Source of the DNA: Candidatus Ruthturnera sp. Tsphm01 | Lineage (GTDB): Bacteria; Pseudomonadota; Gammaproteobacteria; PS1; Pseudothioglobaceae | DNA length: 64,000 bases | Assembly: GCA_030142985.1 (NCBI GenBank) | Contig: CP125320.1 | Span: 1,369,639-1,433,638, forward strand | Direction: 5' to 3' | Program-made: the position numbers and the translations under genes | Shown: piece after piece, positions 47,698 through 57,999 of the stretch | Layout of the letters: the number at the start of each line of letters is the position of its first letter | Position numbering within the stretch: position 1 is the first letter of the stretch | The notes under the pieces: generated by a model | Database searches by the model: none | What the model was told of the DNA's origin: nothing | What the model saw: only the letters and a program-made list of their open reading frames with translations

Positions 47698-47933
47698 AGA
47701 TTGTAGTCTATTCAACTAACACTTGCCCGATTTGTGTCAAAACTAAGGAGCTATTAAACAAATGGAATTTGCCGTTCGAACAAAAAATGATTGATGAAGA
47801 TCGCGCACTCATGGCAGAGTTCTCAAAAGTGACTAACGGCGTTAGAATGGTGCCACAAATTGTTATTGACGATAAACATATCGGTGGATTTAGCGATTTA
47901 ACCGAGTTACATATGGATGGCTTTTTTAAATAA
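47694..47933 (+). CDS. Glutaredoxin (GrxC-like, CPIC active site)
   Basis: A 79-residue thioredoxin-fold protein. Residues 8-20 ([13 protein letters not shown]) contain the dithiol active site Cys-Pro-Ile-Cys; the cis-Pro segment [20 protein letters not shown] (about 52-71) binds glutathione. It reduces disulfides or mixed glutathione disulfides. It overlaps leuB by 4 bp and is followed by a small membrane protein gene. Confidence 0.93.
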   Translation: MKIVVYSTNTCPICVKTKELLNKWNLPFEQKMIDEDRALMAEFSKVTNGVRMVPQIVIDDKHIGGFSDLTELHMDGFFK

Positions 47934-47946
47934 ATTTAATACTTAT

Positions 47947-48288
47947 ATGTTTAAAAGAAAACCAAAAGATTTTTTTAAGTCACACCCAGTATTAAAAAAG
48001 AGGTCGTTTAAGAGCATGGAAGAGTATGCCAATGCTTTTATGGCGATTTCTACTAGACTATCTATTACCTCTATAATTGTGCTGTTTGCTTCTTTTATAG
48101 GTATTGTTGTAGAATTAATTGTTGTAAAAGGCATGAATTCTGATGTTGCATATCAAGTTATTCTCGATAACGATATTTTGTTAATTATTGGTGTATTTTC
48201 AATAATAAATATAGTTTATGCAAATGCTCTAAGATCCCATGCTATGAGTGTCTATGATTTTTTATCAAAAAAAAATCATAAGTTTTAA
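47947..48288 (+). CDS. Small membrane protein of unknown function
   Basis: About 113 residues with a basic N-terminus (MFKRKPKDFFKSHP) and two predicted transmembrane helices (about 40-62 and 78-95). No family is recognised. An in-frame ATG at 47917 overlaps the glutaredoxin gene; the ATG at 47947 is preferred because it begins a normal positively charged cytoplasmic end. Convergent with the metallo-beta-lactamase-fold gene. Confidence 0.65.
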   Translation: MFKRKPKDFFKSHPVLKKRSFKSMEEYANAFMAISTRLSITSIIVLFASFIGIVVELIVVKGMNSDVAYQVILDNDILLIIGVFSIINIVYANALRSHAMSVYDFLSKKNHKF

Positions 48289-48303
48289 TTGACTTTTGAT
48301 TTC

Positions 48304-49257
48304 TTACAAATCTAGTGCTTCGACTTCAAGTAACATTTTACCAATATGTTTGCCAAATTGCTCATCAAACCCATGCCAATTTTTATAAGCAGTTAACTGT
48401 TTAATGGCGATAGGTTTAATTTCATAGTCAGCCAAGTCTTGCTCATAGCCTTTTTTAGCTTCATTTTGGATGATGAGTAGGTAATCTAAAAATGGCTTAA
48501 CAGCATGGTTTGCGTTGCCTGATGAGCCGTGGCCAGGTACGTAATAATCTAGGTCTAAATCCGTCGCATATTGTAATACTTTGATGTTGTCATGCATATT
48601 AGAACTGTTGTCAAAACGACCCATGCGATTAACAAAACCATTATCACCCAAGAATAAGGTTTTACTATTGATATGTTCAATCATAATGTCTGTATTGGTA
48701 TGTGCTCTGATGGTAGGGTTGTGAATTTTAAATTGTTCTGATCCTAAGTTGATTACTTGTGAATGTTGAGTGGCATCAGTTGGGTAAGTGGCAATTGTGT
48801 CTTTCGTCAAGCCATTAGTTAGGGTTGTCATTAGATTAACCCAGTTATCACCTTCGCCGTTTTTAGCCTCAATGATCATTTGTGGGTGGGCATAAATTTT
48901 AGCGTTGGGATATTTTTCGACAATTGCCTGGTTGCCTAGCCAGTGGTCGCCATGAACGTGTGTATTAAAGACTGCAATAATAGATTTTTTGGTAATTTTT
49001 TCAACTTCTTTAATTACTTTTCTACCTACGCTATAAGCGCTACCTGGATCGATAATAATAACACCCTCTTTACCAATAATAATGCCGGGATTATTCATAA
49101 AACCATGATTTTTTGTATTAGGCTCGTCTAGTGGACCATGAATCATATACACATTATTATTGAGCACTTCAAATTTATAATCACCATAGCCATCAATTGT
49201 CCAAGCATGGTTTAGTGTTGAAATTGCTAATGTGAATAGTAGTATTAATTTTTTCAT
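48304..49257 (-). CDS. Secreted metallo-beta-lactamase-fold hydrolase, SoxH-like
   Basis: A 317-residue periplasmic protein with a signal peptide (MKKLILLFTLAISTLNHA). The metal-binding THVHGDHWLGN motif (HxHxDH) lies near 98-108, with later ligands in RAHTNTDIMI, LFLGDNGF and YVPGHGSS. The GIIIGKEGVIIIDPGSAYSVG start is that of the group related to SoxH and to quinoprotein-relay hydrolases. SoxH-like proteins accompany sulfur-oxidation genes in some bacteria, but their substrates are unknown. It is a single gene with its own leader. Confidence 0.82.
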   Translation of the reverse strand: MKKLILLFTLAISTLNHAWTIDGYGDYKFEVLNNNVYMIHGPLDEPNTKNHGFMNNPGIIIGKEGVIIIDPGSAYSVGRKVIKEVEKITKKSIIAVFNTHVHGDHWLGNQAIVEKYPNAKIYAHPQMIIEAKNGEGDNWVNLMTTLTNGLTKDTIATYPTDATQHSQVINLGSEQFKIHNPTIRAHTNTDIMIEHINSKTLFLGDNGFVNRMGRFDNSSNMHDNIKVLQYATDLDLDYYVPGHGSSGNANHAVKPFLDYLLIIQNEAKKGYEQDLADYEIKPIAIKQLTAYKNWHGFDEQFGKHIGKMLLEVEALDL

Positions 49258-49564
49258 TTGTATCCCTTAGTGTGTATATTTATTATATATATTATTGCAA
49301 GTTTTGTTTAATAAAGTAAATTCACTATCATTTGTTCTGTTCATCGCTATCAACTCCATTATTTTCTCGAAAAAAACAATAGAATAGAGACTTTGAATTT
49401 ACAGAAAAGAATTTACACTACCATCATTGCCACTGGCAAAGTTGATAAACTGGTATAGGGTGTTAATGATTAACCAATAATACCACCTAGAAGAATAACA
49501 AAAACGCCTAGGGACATAAACAGTGTTAAACTAACAGTTAAACATTGCGAGACAGTGAACGCAT
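49258..49564. other. Intergenic stretch, nothing identified
   Basis: About 307 bp between the SoxH-like gene and glmU. It is AT-rich, with a TATATATTATTGC tract near 49285 that probably belongs to the SoxH-like promoter. A short hydrophobic leftward peptide (MSLGVFVILLGGIIG) can be read near 49500, but it lacks a ribosome site. No RNA gene or repeat was recognised. Confidence 0.5.
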
Positions 49565-50923
49565 TTATTTTTTAGTTGGGCGTTGCCAATTTTTTAGGCT
49601 GGTTTGCTTAGTGCGACTTAAACTTAACTGATTGTTAGGCACTGTTTTGGTGATGGTAGAACCTGCGCCAATTGTGGCATTTTTACCAATCTTGATGGGT
49701 GCAACCAATTGAGAGTTAGAGCCAATAAATACACCATCGCCAATAATGGTTTGATGCTTGTTAACGCCATCATAATTACAAGTGATGACACCAGCACTAA
49801 TGTTGACGTTTTCACCGATAATAGCATCGCCCACATAACTTAGATGAGAAATTTTGGTGTTTTTGCCAATGGTGGATTTTTTAACTTCAACAAAATTACC
49901 AATTTTGGTATGGGCTTTGATGTGAGTTTGTGGGCGAATGCGTGCAAATGGACCAATAGTAGCGCCATCTTCAATAACACAATCTTCAATAACACAGTTT
50001 GGCAGAATTGATACATGATTGCCAATTTTAGTGTTTTTTATAATACAATTCGGTGCAATTGTAGTGTTGTCCCCTAGTGATACCTCGCCTTCAATGAGTG
50101 TGTTAATGTCAACCTCGCAATCTTGCCCAAAGATGAATATGCCTCGACAATCAAATCTATTTGGGTCTTTTAAGCCAAGTCCTTGTTGCATAAATTGTGT
50201 CGCTTGATCTTTTTGGAAAACACGCTCTAATTCTGCCAGTTGTACTTTGTCATTCACACCTGCTACCTCAAATTGATTTTGGCTAATGATGGATGAAACA
50301 GTTTGCCCGTCAGCGGCTGCACAAGCAATAATATCGGTTAAATAAAGTTCTCCTTGGGCGTTACTTGAGTTGATTTTGCTTAAATATCGCTTTAATAATT
50401 GCGAGTGAACAGCCATAATGCCTGTATTCACTTCATTAATATTTAGTTGTATATCGCTTGCATCTTTTTGTTCAACAATGGCTTTTATTTGTTTGTCTTT
50501 ACGGATGATACGTCCATAACCAGCTGGGTTATCTAAAACCACAGACAATAAAGAAAGGCCACTTTGTTGTGCTTTATGGATTAAATCAGCCAGTGTGGAT
50601 TTTTTAATCAGTGGCACATCGCCATATAATATGAGCGAGATTGAATTGTCATCAATATATGGCATTGCTTGCGCCACAGCGTGTCCAGTGCCTAATTGTT
50701 CGGCTTGCTCTACCCAATTGATATTTGGGTTGTTAATTTTTCGTTGCACTTGCTTGCCTTCAAAGCCATAAACCACATGAATTTTATCGCACAAAGTTTT
50801 GGCTTGAGATAAAACATGCCCCAATAAAGTGTTATTTGATATGGTTTGCAAGACTTTTGGCTTGGATGAGTTCATGCGTGAGCCCCTGCCTGCAGCCAAA
50901 ATAATAGCGTGAATATGACTCAT
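49565..50923 (-). CDS. glmU: Bifunctional GlcN-1-P acetyltransferase / GlcNAc-1-P uridyltransferase
   Basis: It makes UDP-GlcNAc for peptidoglycan and lipopolysaccharide. The 452-residue protein has an N-terminal uridyltransferase domain (LAAGRGSRMNSSKPKVL, about 10-26; EQLGTGHAV; LYGDVPLI) and a C-terminal left-handed beta-helix of hexapeptide repeats (about 250-440), with FARIRPQTHIKAHTKIGNFVEVKKS and NYDGVNKHQTIIGD from the acetyltransferase site. It follows a small secreted-protein gene by 9 bp. Confidence 0.97.
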   Translation of the reverse strand: MSHIHAIILAAGRGSRMNSSKPKVLQTISNNTLLGHVLSQAKTLCDKIHVVYGFEGKQVQRKINNPNINWVEQAEQLGTGHAVAQAMPYIDDNSISLILYGDVPLIKKSTLADLIHKAQQSGLSLLSVVLDNPAGYGRIIRKDKQIKAIVEQKDASDIQLNINEVNTGIMAVHSQLLKRYLSKINSSNAQGELYLTDIIACAAADGQTVSSIISQNQFEVAGVNDKVQLAELERVFQKDQATQFMQQGLGLKDPNRFDCRGIFIFGQDCEVDINTLIEGEVSLGDNTTIAPNCIIKNTKIGNHVSILPNCVIEDCVIEDGATIGPFARIRPQTHIKAHTKIGNFVEVKKSTIGKNTKISHLSYVGDAIIGENVNISAGVITCNYDGVNKHQTIIGDGVFIGSNSQLVAPIKIGKNATIGAGSTITKTVPNNQLSLSRTKQTSLKNWQRPTKK

Positions 50924-50932
50924 AAGAATAGC

Positions 50933-51319
50933 CTAAAAATCCTCTACAATTGGGTTTTTGTCAAGATAAGACTGAGTAATTCTAGGCACAATAAAACTAA
51001 TAGTGCCAATTATTTGACCATTTTTTCGATCCACGCTATAGGTTGCGGCGCGCATTAGCACAATGGAGACAAGTTTGTTGTCTAAGAATCGAAAATCAAT
51101 TTCAGATTCCTCGCCTGCTAATGAGTGTTTTTGCATGCACAGCATGTCTTTTTCATATTTGTCGGAACAGTCTTCTAATGGGTGTATTTTTTGTAAATAT
51201 GCTTTTGATGTGTCAATTAGGTATTGTTTATAAAGACGAATTGGCGGTTCAGAGATGCTTTTGGCGCTCACTAATAACAAACCAAGTAGTGTGACAAGTT
51301 TTATAGAAAACTCATTCAC
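50933..51319 (-). CDS. Small exported protein of unknown function
   Basis: About 128 residues from a GTG at 51319, which places a signal peptide at the start (VNEFSIKLVTLLGLLLVSA, then KSISEPP). The frame is open further upstream to 51409, but that would put the hydrophobic segment internally. The mature part has two cysteines (DCSDKYEKDMLC) spaced by nine residues and a strand-rich C-terminus. No family recognised. It lies 9 bp before glmU on the same strand. Confidence 0.6.
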   Translation of the reverse strand: MNEFSIKLVTLLGLLLVSAKSISEPPIRLYKQYLIDTSKAYLQKIHPLEDCSDKYEKDMLCMQKHSLAGEESEIDFRFLDNKLVSIVLMRAATYSVDRKNGQIIGTISFIVPRITQSYLDKNPIVEDF

Positions 51320-51515
51320 AGTGATAGGCGTAACGATGTGATTTATATGCCTGAAAAGTACAGAACATAGGCTTTTATTTAAAAAGCAAGAGGCGTGACT
51401 AGTCATCATTAAAAAATCGTTGTTTTATGTGTTGCATAAATTGTATCAAGTTAATAAGTAGTCTAGGTTGATATTGTAAACGCTTAGAGGTATAAATACA
51501 ATAAAATCAACCACC

Positions 51516-53918
51516 ATGAGTAATGCCTGTTATCACTGTGGGCTGGAAGTAACCAGTCATAATAAAGTCCAAGCGTCGATTGAAGGTGAGCGCAAGGACT
51601 TTTGTTGTGCTGGTTGTGCAAGCGTGTGTCAAACTATTTATTTGAGTGGTCTAGGTTCTTTTTATCATCAACAAACCAATTCACTACTACCTGTTGTTGA
51701 TTTAGAATATCCAGTAGAGTTTTATGATGCAGTTGCTTTTCAGCAGCCTTTTCTAGAGCCTTCTGATGAGGACTCTAAAACCATCACTCTGATTAGCGAC
51801 AGCATTCATTGCGCCGCTTGTGTGTGGCTGATTGAAAGAGCAATTGGCGCACTTGATGGGGTTATTTGGGTGCGAGTAAGTTTGACCGATAAGCGCATTC
51901 GTTTTAGTTGGGTTGATGCTAATATTCGACTGTCTGTAATTATGCAAAGATTGGCAGACCTTGGATATGCAGCCATGCCATACGAGCAAAATATGGCTGA
52001 ATCCATCGCCAACAAGACCAACAAGGCCATGCTTTATCGTATTAGTTTTAGTGCGTTCACAATGATGAATCTATTATGGATTTCAATTGCTATGTATACA
52101 GGTGCAGCAGATGGGGAGTATCATAGTTATTTTCAGTGGCTGGGTTTTGTATTGGCAACACCCACTTTGTTTTATGCGGGCATGCCATTTCTTAAAAATG
52201 CTTATTTTGGGCTTAAAAATCGTTTTATGAATATGGATGTGCCGATTAGTATTGGTGCGTTAAGTACGTATTTTTATTCTGTGTATGTGTTGTTGGGGTT
52301 GTCTAGCAAAAATGAGGTGTATTTTGACACGGTGGTTAATTTCATCTTTGTGATTTTAATTGGCCGTTATCTTGAAAGTTCAGCCAAAAAATCCACACTA
52401 TCAGCTTCTAGCGCTTTACAACAGTTGCAACCCAAAGTTGCCTATGTGGTTAGCAAAGGCGAGGAAAAAATTACACCAGTGGGTGTAATTAAAATGGGTG
52501 AAACTGTGCTGATTAAGCCTGCAGAGCGCTTGGCAGTGGATGGTATTGTTTTGTCAGGCGATAGTGAAGTGAATGAATCGCTATTGACGGGGGAGTCTTT
52601 GTTGATTAGAAAGCAATCTGGTGATGAAGTATTTGCTGGTTCAGTTAATGCCAGCGGTAGTCTTATGGTTAAGGTGACAAAAACCTTAAAGAATTCGGCC
52701 TTGGGGCAAATTGTTAGCTTGGTTGAGAGTACGCAATACAATAAAAACTCAATTATTTGTATGCTTGATAAAATTATTCCCTATTTTGTTGGTACGACAA
52801 TTTTTTTGGCAATAACGACTTTTATTTATTGGTATCCATATGGTTTTGATTTGGCATTGCTAAGCGCTACCAGCGTACTGATTATCACCTGTCCTTGTGC
52901 GTTTGGACTAGCGACACCAATGAGTATTGCAGTTGCAAGTGGCGTGGCAATTAAGAAAAAAATACTTATTAAAAACAGCGATGCACTTGAAGTACTAGAC
53001 AAAGTAGATTGGGTGGTTTTTGACAAAACTGGCACGCTTACCAAAGGTGAATTTAGCGTCAGTCATATTGAAACTTTGATTGATAAAACTAATTTTATCA
53101 ATATCATGGCTAGCATTGAAAGGCATTCTGAACACCCTTTGGCTAAGGCAATTGTTGGTACTAATATGACCAATAACACTTTAGAAGTGAGTGGGTTTTA
53201 CGCTGACCATGGCCAAGGTGTGAGAGGTGTTATTGGCCAGCAAAGTTATAAAATCGGTCATTTGTCCTATGTAGATATCAAGCATCAAGTGGGTGCTAAT
53301 TTGTTAAATAAATCTAGCATATTAGAGCAACAAGGTGCGAGTTGTATTTGGTGTGCCAATGAATCTGGTGTATTGGGTTTTATTGCCTTAAAAGATAAAA
53401 TTAAATCAGATGCTATTCAGGTTGTTGATCAGCTTAAATCTATGGGCAAGCAAGTGAGTATATTAAGTGGTGATAACAAGGTAGTCACCCAAACGATTGC
53501 TTCAAAACTGGGGATTGAACATATGATTGCACAAGCCTTGCCAAAAGATAAAGCTAATTATATAAAACAATTGCAGCAAAATCATACCGTGCTTATGGTG
53601 GGCGATGGTGTGAATGATGCACCTGCCTTAGTGCAGGCTGATGTCAGTATTGCGATTGGCTCAGGCAGTGATGTGTCGGTTAATAGCGCAGATTTAGTTA
53701 TCTTAAAATCCACACTTAGTCCAATTATTGAGCTGATTAATTTAGCAAAGTGTACCAACAGTACTATTAAACAAAACATCACTTTTGCATTACTATATAA
53801 TGCTTTTATGGTGCCACTGGCGATGATGGCAAAGGTTACGCCGCTATTTGCAGCCATTGTTATGCCGATTAGTTCATTAATTGTGATTGGTAATGCCGCG
53901 CGTCTAAGAAGCAAGTGA
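51516..53918 (+). CDS. ccoI: Copper-exporting P1B ATPase CcoI (cbb3 oxidase maturation)
   Basis: An 800-residue heavy-metal P-type ATPase that supplies copper for cbb3 oxidase assembly. The N-terminus has CYHCGLEV and a CCAGCASVCQTIY segment (the extra metal-binding region typical of CcoI/FixI), then an HMA domain with CAAC near residue 98. Eight membrane helices surround the CPC motif (ITCPCAFGLATP, about 458-469); DKTGTLTKGE holds the phosphorylated Asp, with SEHPLAKAI and GDGVNDAPAL following. The length and double N-terminal motif favour CcoI over CopA. ccoS is 35 kb away. Confidence 0.9.
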   Translation: MSNACYHCGLEVTSHNKVQASIEGERKDFCCAGCASVCQTIYLSGLGSFYHQQTNSLLPVVDLEYPVEFYDAVAFQQPFLEPSDEDSKTITLISDSIHCAACVWLIERAIGALDGVIWVRVSLTDKRIRFSWVDANIRLSVIMQRLADLGYAAMPYEQNMAESIANKTNKAMLYRISFSAFTMMNLLWISIAMYTGAADGEYHSYFQWLGFVLATPTLFYAGMPFLKNAYFGLKNRFMNMDVPISIGALSTYFYSVYVLLGLSSKNEVYFDTVVNFIFVILIGRYLESSAKKSTLSASSALQQLQPKVAYVVSKGEEKITPVGVIKMGETVLIKPAERLAVDGIVLSGDSEVNESLLTGESLLIRKQSGDEVFAGSVNASGSLMVKVTKTLKNSALGQIVSLVESTQYNKNSIICMLDKIIPYFVGTTIFLAITTFIYWYPYGFDLALLSATSVLIITCPCAFGLATPMSIAVASGVAIKKKILIKNSDALEVLDKVDWVVFDKTGTLTKGEFSVSHIETLIDKTNFINIMASIERHSEHPLAKAIVGTNMTNNTLEVSGFYADHGQGVRGVIGQQSYKIGHLSYVDIKHQVGANLLNKSSILEQQGASCIWCANESGVLGFIALKDKIKSDAIQVVDQLKSMGKQVSILSGDNKVVTQTIASKLGIEHMIAQALPKDKANYIKQLQQNHTVLMVGDGVNDAPALVQADVSIAIGSGSDVSVNSADLVILKSTLSPIIELINLAKCTNSTIKQNITFALLYNAFMVPLAMMAKVTPLFAAIVMPISSLIVIGNAARLRSK

Positions 53919-53993
53919 AAAACAGCATACGTATCAGTTTCAAATAGTATATAATCTACCCTCTTTTAAGATTTTAGAAATAGCTCACATAAC

Positions 53994-54206
53994 ATGAAAA
54001 CAGACATTCATCCTAATTACAATGACATTAAAGTAGTTTGCTCGTGTGGCAATACCTTTGAGACACGCTCGACCGTTAGCAAAGAAGAACTACATTTAGA
54101 TGTGTGCTCTAGTTGTCATCCTTTTTATACGGGCAAGCAAAAGATTATGGACAGTGCTGGTCGTGTTGAGAAGTTTAAATCACGTTATGCCAGTTTTAAG
54201 AGATAA
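53994..54206 (+). CDS. rpmE: 50S ribosomal protein L31
   Basis: A 70-residue ribosomal protein. It is the zinc-binding (C+) form: Cys residues in [13 protein letters not shown] and [16 protein letters not shown], the latter being the L31 signature. It is transcribed alone with its own terminator downstream. Confidence 0.97.
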   Translation: MKTDIHPNYNDIKVVCSCGNTFETRSTVSKEELHLDVCSSCHPFYTGKQKIMDSAGRVEKFKSRYASFKR

Positions 54207-54222
54207 AGATACAAAATTCAAT

Positions 54223-54250
54223 AAAAAAAGCCGCGAAAGTGGCTTTTTTT
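54223..54250 (+). terminator. Rho-independent terminator after rpmE
   Basis: An A-run, then GCCGC and GTGGC arms around a GAAA tetraloop, then a T7 run, 17 nt after the rpmE stop. Confidence 0.92.
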
Positions 54251-54321
54251 ATGCCTGATTGGCAAAGATATACAAACAAAATCATTATAATTATAGCGTT
54301 TACTTTTTAAATTGAAAGTCC

Positions 54322-55356
54322 ATGTCATTTGATTATATTAATGCCTTATTAAAAAAATCCACCTCACGCACGCCTATTTGGGTGATGCGCCAAGCAGGCC
54401 GTTATTTACCAGAATATCGGGCAACACGCGCAAAAGCAGGTGATTTCTTAACGCTATGTAAATCACCTGAGCTGGCATGTGAAGTCACCATGCAGCCTAT
54501 TGACCGTTTTGATTTAGATGCAGCCATTTTGTTCTCAGATATTTTAACCATTCCTGACGCAATGGGCTTAGGGTTGTACTTCTCCGAAGGCGAAGGTCCT
54601 AAATTTTCAAACCCTGTCCAATCGTTAGCTGATATTGAAAGATTACCCACCGATATTAACAACGATTTGGGCTATGTGTTTGACGGTGTCTCAACCATTA
54701 AAAAAGCACTTAATAATCGTGTACCATTGATTGGATTTAGTGGCAGCCCATGGACTTTAGCGACTTACATGATTGAAGGTGGTAGCAGCAAAACCTTCGC
54801 TAACACCAAAAAAATGTTGTTCAACAATCCAGATGCTTTGCATTTATTATTAGCAAAATTAGCACAGAGCGTGATTGCCTATCTTAATCAACAAATTTTA
54901 TCAGGTGCAGACAGCGTGATGATTTTTGACACTTGGGGTGGGGTATTATCCAAACAAAATTATCTAGATTTTTCACTGGACTATATGGCAAAAATCGTCA
55001 AGAGCGTCAAAGCCCAATATCCAAACATTCCAATCACTCTATTTAGTAAAAATGGCGGCAAGCATTTAACCCATATTGCCAATACAGGCTGTGATGGTGT
55101 GGGCATCGACTGGACGATAGAACTCTCTCAAGCACAACAAGAAGTCGGCGATAAGGTTGCCATTCAAGGCAACCTTGATCCTGCCGTCTTATACGCTACG
55201 CCTGAGGTTATTGAACGAGAAGTGAAAAAAGTATTGTCACAATTCAAAGGCGACACAGGTCACATTTTCAACCTTGGTCACGGCATTACGCCTGATGTTG
55301 ACCCTGAAAATATGAAAGTATTGGTAGATTGCGTACATACATTTAGTAAGAGGTAG
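54322..55356 (+). CDS. hemE: Uroporphyrinogen decarboxylase
   Basis: It converts uroporphyrinogen III to coproporphyrinogen III in haem synthesis. The 344-residue protein has the signature [16 protein letters not shown] (about 18-33), the catalytic-region FSDIL (about 75-79), the [17 protein letters not shown] block and the C-terminal [16 protein letters not shown]. No lesion. A truncated ATPase gene begins 5 bp after its stop. Confidence 0.97.
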   Translation: MSFDYINALLKKSTSRTPIWVMRQAGRYLPEYRATRAKAGDFLTLCKSPELACEVTMQPIDRFDLDAAILFSDILTIPDAMGLGLYFSEGEGPKFSNPVQSLADIERLPTDINNDLGYVFDGVSTIKKALNNRVPLIGFSGSPWTLATYMIEGGSSKTFANTKKMLFNNPDALHLLLAKLAQSVIAYLNQQILSGADSVMIFDTWGGVLSKQNYLDFSLDYMAKIVKSVKAQYPNIPITLFSKNGGKHLTHIANTGCDGVGIDWTIELSQAQQEVGDKVAIQGNLDPAVLYATPEVIEREVKKVLSQFKGDTGHIFNLGHGITPDVDPENMKVLVDCVHTFSKR

Positions 55357-55361
55357 GTATT

Positions 55362-56033
55362 ATGAACAAATTAGATATTGAAGTTAAAAATTTAGGCAGA
55401 TTTAAAGGTGGCGCAATAAAGGTTCGCCCATTGACTGTACTGACTGGTAAAAATGGCACGGGTAAGAGTTTTTTTACCAAAACGCTGTATCCCGTTTTTA
55501 GCATTGTTAATAAAAATTTACTTTATATTGAGACTGCTGATAATATTCGAATGAGTAGTTTCGAAGTTGATGTTTTTGATGGTTTTTTGACACGCAAAGG
55601 AAGGGTAGATAAAAACCATATTCAATTATTAAAATCAACTCTTGATAAACTTCATTCTATATTTTTAGAAATAAAAGACCGCCCTATTGATGACTATTTT
55701 CAAACCTGTTCTGTTACAACTAATACAGAGGTTGAAAATTTTAATAAATTTATAGAATACTTAGTTAAATTAGAAAAAAAACAAAAAATTAATTCTGTTC
55801 GTTATCCTGCTGATTTTTTAAAAAAATGTTTAGACTCTTTGATTTTTAATTTGACAAAAAGGAAAAAAAGATATGAGGATATATTAGAAAATTTTGTCAA
55901 AAAGTACACGGAGTCTATTGTAATTATCCATAAACATATTAGTCAGCGCCTCATTTCCACTTGCTATTATGTAGTGGTTAAGAATAATACCGATATTGTT
56001 GCTTTAGATAGTTTTTTCCAATTAAAGAAATAA
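55362..56033 (+). pseudogene. Truncated AAA/SMC-like ATPase gene
   Basis: A 223-residue frame beginning NKLDIEVKNLGRFKGGAIKVRPLTVLTGKNGTGKS: the N-terminal strand pair and Walker A (GKNGTGKS, about 29-36) of an ABC/SMC-type AAA ATPase such as those in OLD- or retron-like defence genes. The signature, Walker B and effector parts are missing; the frame ends about 13 nt before an IS30 element and does not resume beyond it. The Lys-rich middle (about 100-190) looks like the start of a coiled insertion. Likely non-functional, as a Walker A alone cannot hydrolyse ATP. Confidence 0.7.
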
Positions 56034-56046
56034 AAACAAAGCGCCC

Positions 56047-57095
56047 ATTCAAGTTCCAAGTGCAACTTTTACCCCTAAAAAAAAGCAAGATACCGTAGGT
56101 ATCATTAACTCTTTTTTTAGGTCTAGTAAAAAGGAGCGCAAATGAAACTATACAAACATTTTACTCAAGAGCAAAGATACCATATTTACCAGTGTTTAAA
56201 GCAAGGAATGACACACTCATTCATTGCTGATAATATTGGCGTTAATAAATCAACTATATCTCGTGAGATTAAACGCAACACAGGAAGGCGTAACTATCGC
56301 CACAAGCAAGCACATATGCTTGCTTGTGGTAGGCAATCCGTACCGAAGTATCAAAAATAGAATCTCAATATTCAAGAACTTGTTAACAGCAAGCTTCGCT
56401 TGCAATGGAGTCCTGAACAAATATCAGGATATTTAAAAATTCATCAAAGCACTAGTATCTCACATGAACGCATTTACCAATACATCTTGCAAGACAAAAA
56501 AGAAAATGGAAACCTATGGATACACCTACGCCGTGCCAACAAAAAATACAAAAAGCGCCATGGTAAAGCCGACAGTCGGGGTATTATCCCAAATAAGGTT
56601 ATGATTGATCAACGACCTTCGGTCGTTGATGATAAAACAAGAATTGGAGATTGGGAGCTTGATACAGTAATCGGCAAAGGACACAAAGGTGCTGTAGTAA
56701 CTGTTGTTGACAGAAAAAGTAAATTACTTCTAGCAAAGCCAGTTAAGAGAAAAACTGCTGCTTTAGTTTCAGATGCTATTATTCAGCTACTAAAGCCCTA
56801 TATTAATCACACCCATACACTATCACCAACAAATTGCAAAACAGCTAGATACAAAGGTTTATTTTGCCAACCCGTATTCATCATGGGAACGAGGTTTGAA
56901 CGAGCATACCAATGGCTTGCTTAGGCAATACTTGCCTAAGCAAATGAGGTTTGACAATCTTAAAGAAGAGCAAGTCAACAAGGCTGTCGCCTTGTTGAAT
57001 AATCGACCAAGAAAAAGCTTGAATTATAAAACACCGAGAGCGGTGTTTGAATTAGGTATTATTAACCAATAGGAAGTTGCGCTTAGAATTTGAAT
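56047..57095 (+). mobile_element. IS30-family insertion sequence, degenerate
   Basis: Ends are imperfect 22-bp inverted repeats: ATTCAAGTTCCAAGTGCAACTT at 56047 against the reverse complement of the right end (to 57095) with 3 mismatches. It contains one broken transposase gene and sits between the truncated ATPase and trpA. A miniature derivative is at 42.9-43.0 kb. Confidence 0.87.
56142..57072 (+). pseudogene. IS30-family transposase, inactivated
   Basis: The N-terminal helix-turn-helix part (HFTQEQRYHIYQCLKQG, then SFIADNIGVNKSTISREIKRN) ends at an in-frame TAG at 56358-56360; the same frame reopens with SPEQISGYLKIHQSTSISHERIY and the catalytic core (GDWELDTVIGKGHKGAVVTV, first Asp present). 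Near 56820 a deletion with frameshift joins HTLS directly to HQQIAKQLDTKVYFANP, losing the stretch that normally carries the second catalytic Asp (DNGKEF). The C-terminus with SSWERGLNEHTNGLLRQYLP (Glu) then reads in another frame to a stop at 57072. At least two lesions make it inactive. Confidence 0.9.
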
Positions 57096-57179
57096 TTAGG
57101 AAGTTTAAAAAGTAGAATATTTTGTTTTTTGTAAAACCAATGAAGTTTGCAAAAAGTTATCAACATTAGACAACAGATT

Positions 57180-57980
57180 ATGTCAAGAATAAAAAACATC
57201 TTTCAAAATCTAAAAAAACAAAGGCAAAAAGCCTTTATCCCCTTTATTACCGCAGGCGATAGTGGCTTAGATAATACTTTTGAACTTATGCAAGTTTTGG
57301 TTAAAAATGGTGCGGATGTGATTGAGTTGGGTGTGCCGTTTTCAGATCCAATGGCAGATGGTCCTGTGATTACTAAATCACATGGACGAGCGGTGGCGGA
57401 TGGGGTGAGTTTGTGTGATGTGTTAAATTTGGTTGAGAAGTTTAGACAAGCCAACGACACAACCGCCATTGTACTAATGGGCTATCTTAATCCGATTGAG
57501 GTTTTTGGTTATCAAGCCTTTGCTAATGCTGCTAGTGAAAGTGGTGTTGATGGTGTGCTAGTGGTAGATATGCCACCGGAAGAGGCACATGGTTTAAAGC
57601 AAAACCTTGATGAAGTTGGTATTGACTTTATTTTTTTGGTTGCACCAACAACAACAGATGTGCGTCTAGCATTCTTAGCCACCATTGCTTCAGGTTTTAT
57701 TTATTTTGTCGCCCTTAAAGGGGTAACGGGTGCGGGGCATTTGGATGTTGATTTGGTTAAAACGCATCTTTTAAGAACTCGTCAAATGGTTGATTTACCC
57801 ATTGGAGTGGGTTTTGGTATTAAAGACGCTAAAAGTGCAAAGGCAGTGTCTGAGTATGCTGATGCAGTTATTGTGGGTTCATCATTGGTCGCATTTGTTG
57901 AACAATATGCAAATGATAGGGATAAAATGTTAGCAAGTGTTGGGCGTTTGGCAGATGAAATTTCTACTGCAATTAGATAA
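57180..57980 (+). CDS. trpA: Tryptophan synthase alpha chain
   Basis: It cleaves indole-3-glycerol phosphate to indole, channelled to TrpB. From the ATG at 57180 the protein has 266 residues. Motifs: [15 protein letters not shown], catalytic Glu in [16 protein letters not shown] (Glu and Asp of the active site), [31 protein letters not shown] and [10 protein letters not shown]. An in-frame ATG at 57147 is ignored, since homology begins near MSRIKNIF. trpB is not next to it, but accD follows 19 bp later, as in several gammaproteobacteria. Confidence 0.95.
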   Translation: MSRIKNIFQNLKKQRQKAFIPFITAGDSGLDNTFELMQVLVKNGADVIELGVPFSDPMADGPVITKSHGRAVADGVSLCDVLNLVEKFRQANDTTAIVLMGYLNPIEVFGYQAFANAASESGVDGVLVVDMPPEEAHGLKQNLDEVGIDFIFLVAPTTTDVRLAFLATIASGFIYFVALKGVTGAGHLDVDLVKTHLLRTRQMVDLPIGVGFGIKDAKSAKAVSEYADAVIVGSSLVAFVEQYANDRDKMLASVGRLADEISTAIR

Positions 57981-57999
57981 TTTAAACAAGGAAAATCGT

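Noticed and set aside
49440..49520. Short hydrophobic leftward peptide after glmU
   Set aside because: Only about 15 residues from its ATG, no ribosome site and no recognised family.
51133..51156. A stretch of about 20 nt (core GCACAGCATGTCTTTTT) nearly identical to the terminator at 34.93 kb
   Set aside because: It lies inside the coding region of the small exported protein (residues KDMLCMQK) and lacks the full stem; likely chance.
56358..56360. TAG in the IS30 transposase as a recoded codon
   Set aside because: The same gene also has a deletion with frameshift that removes a catalytic Asp segment, so it is simply dead.
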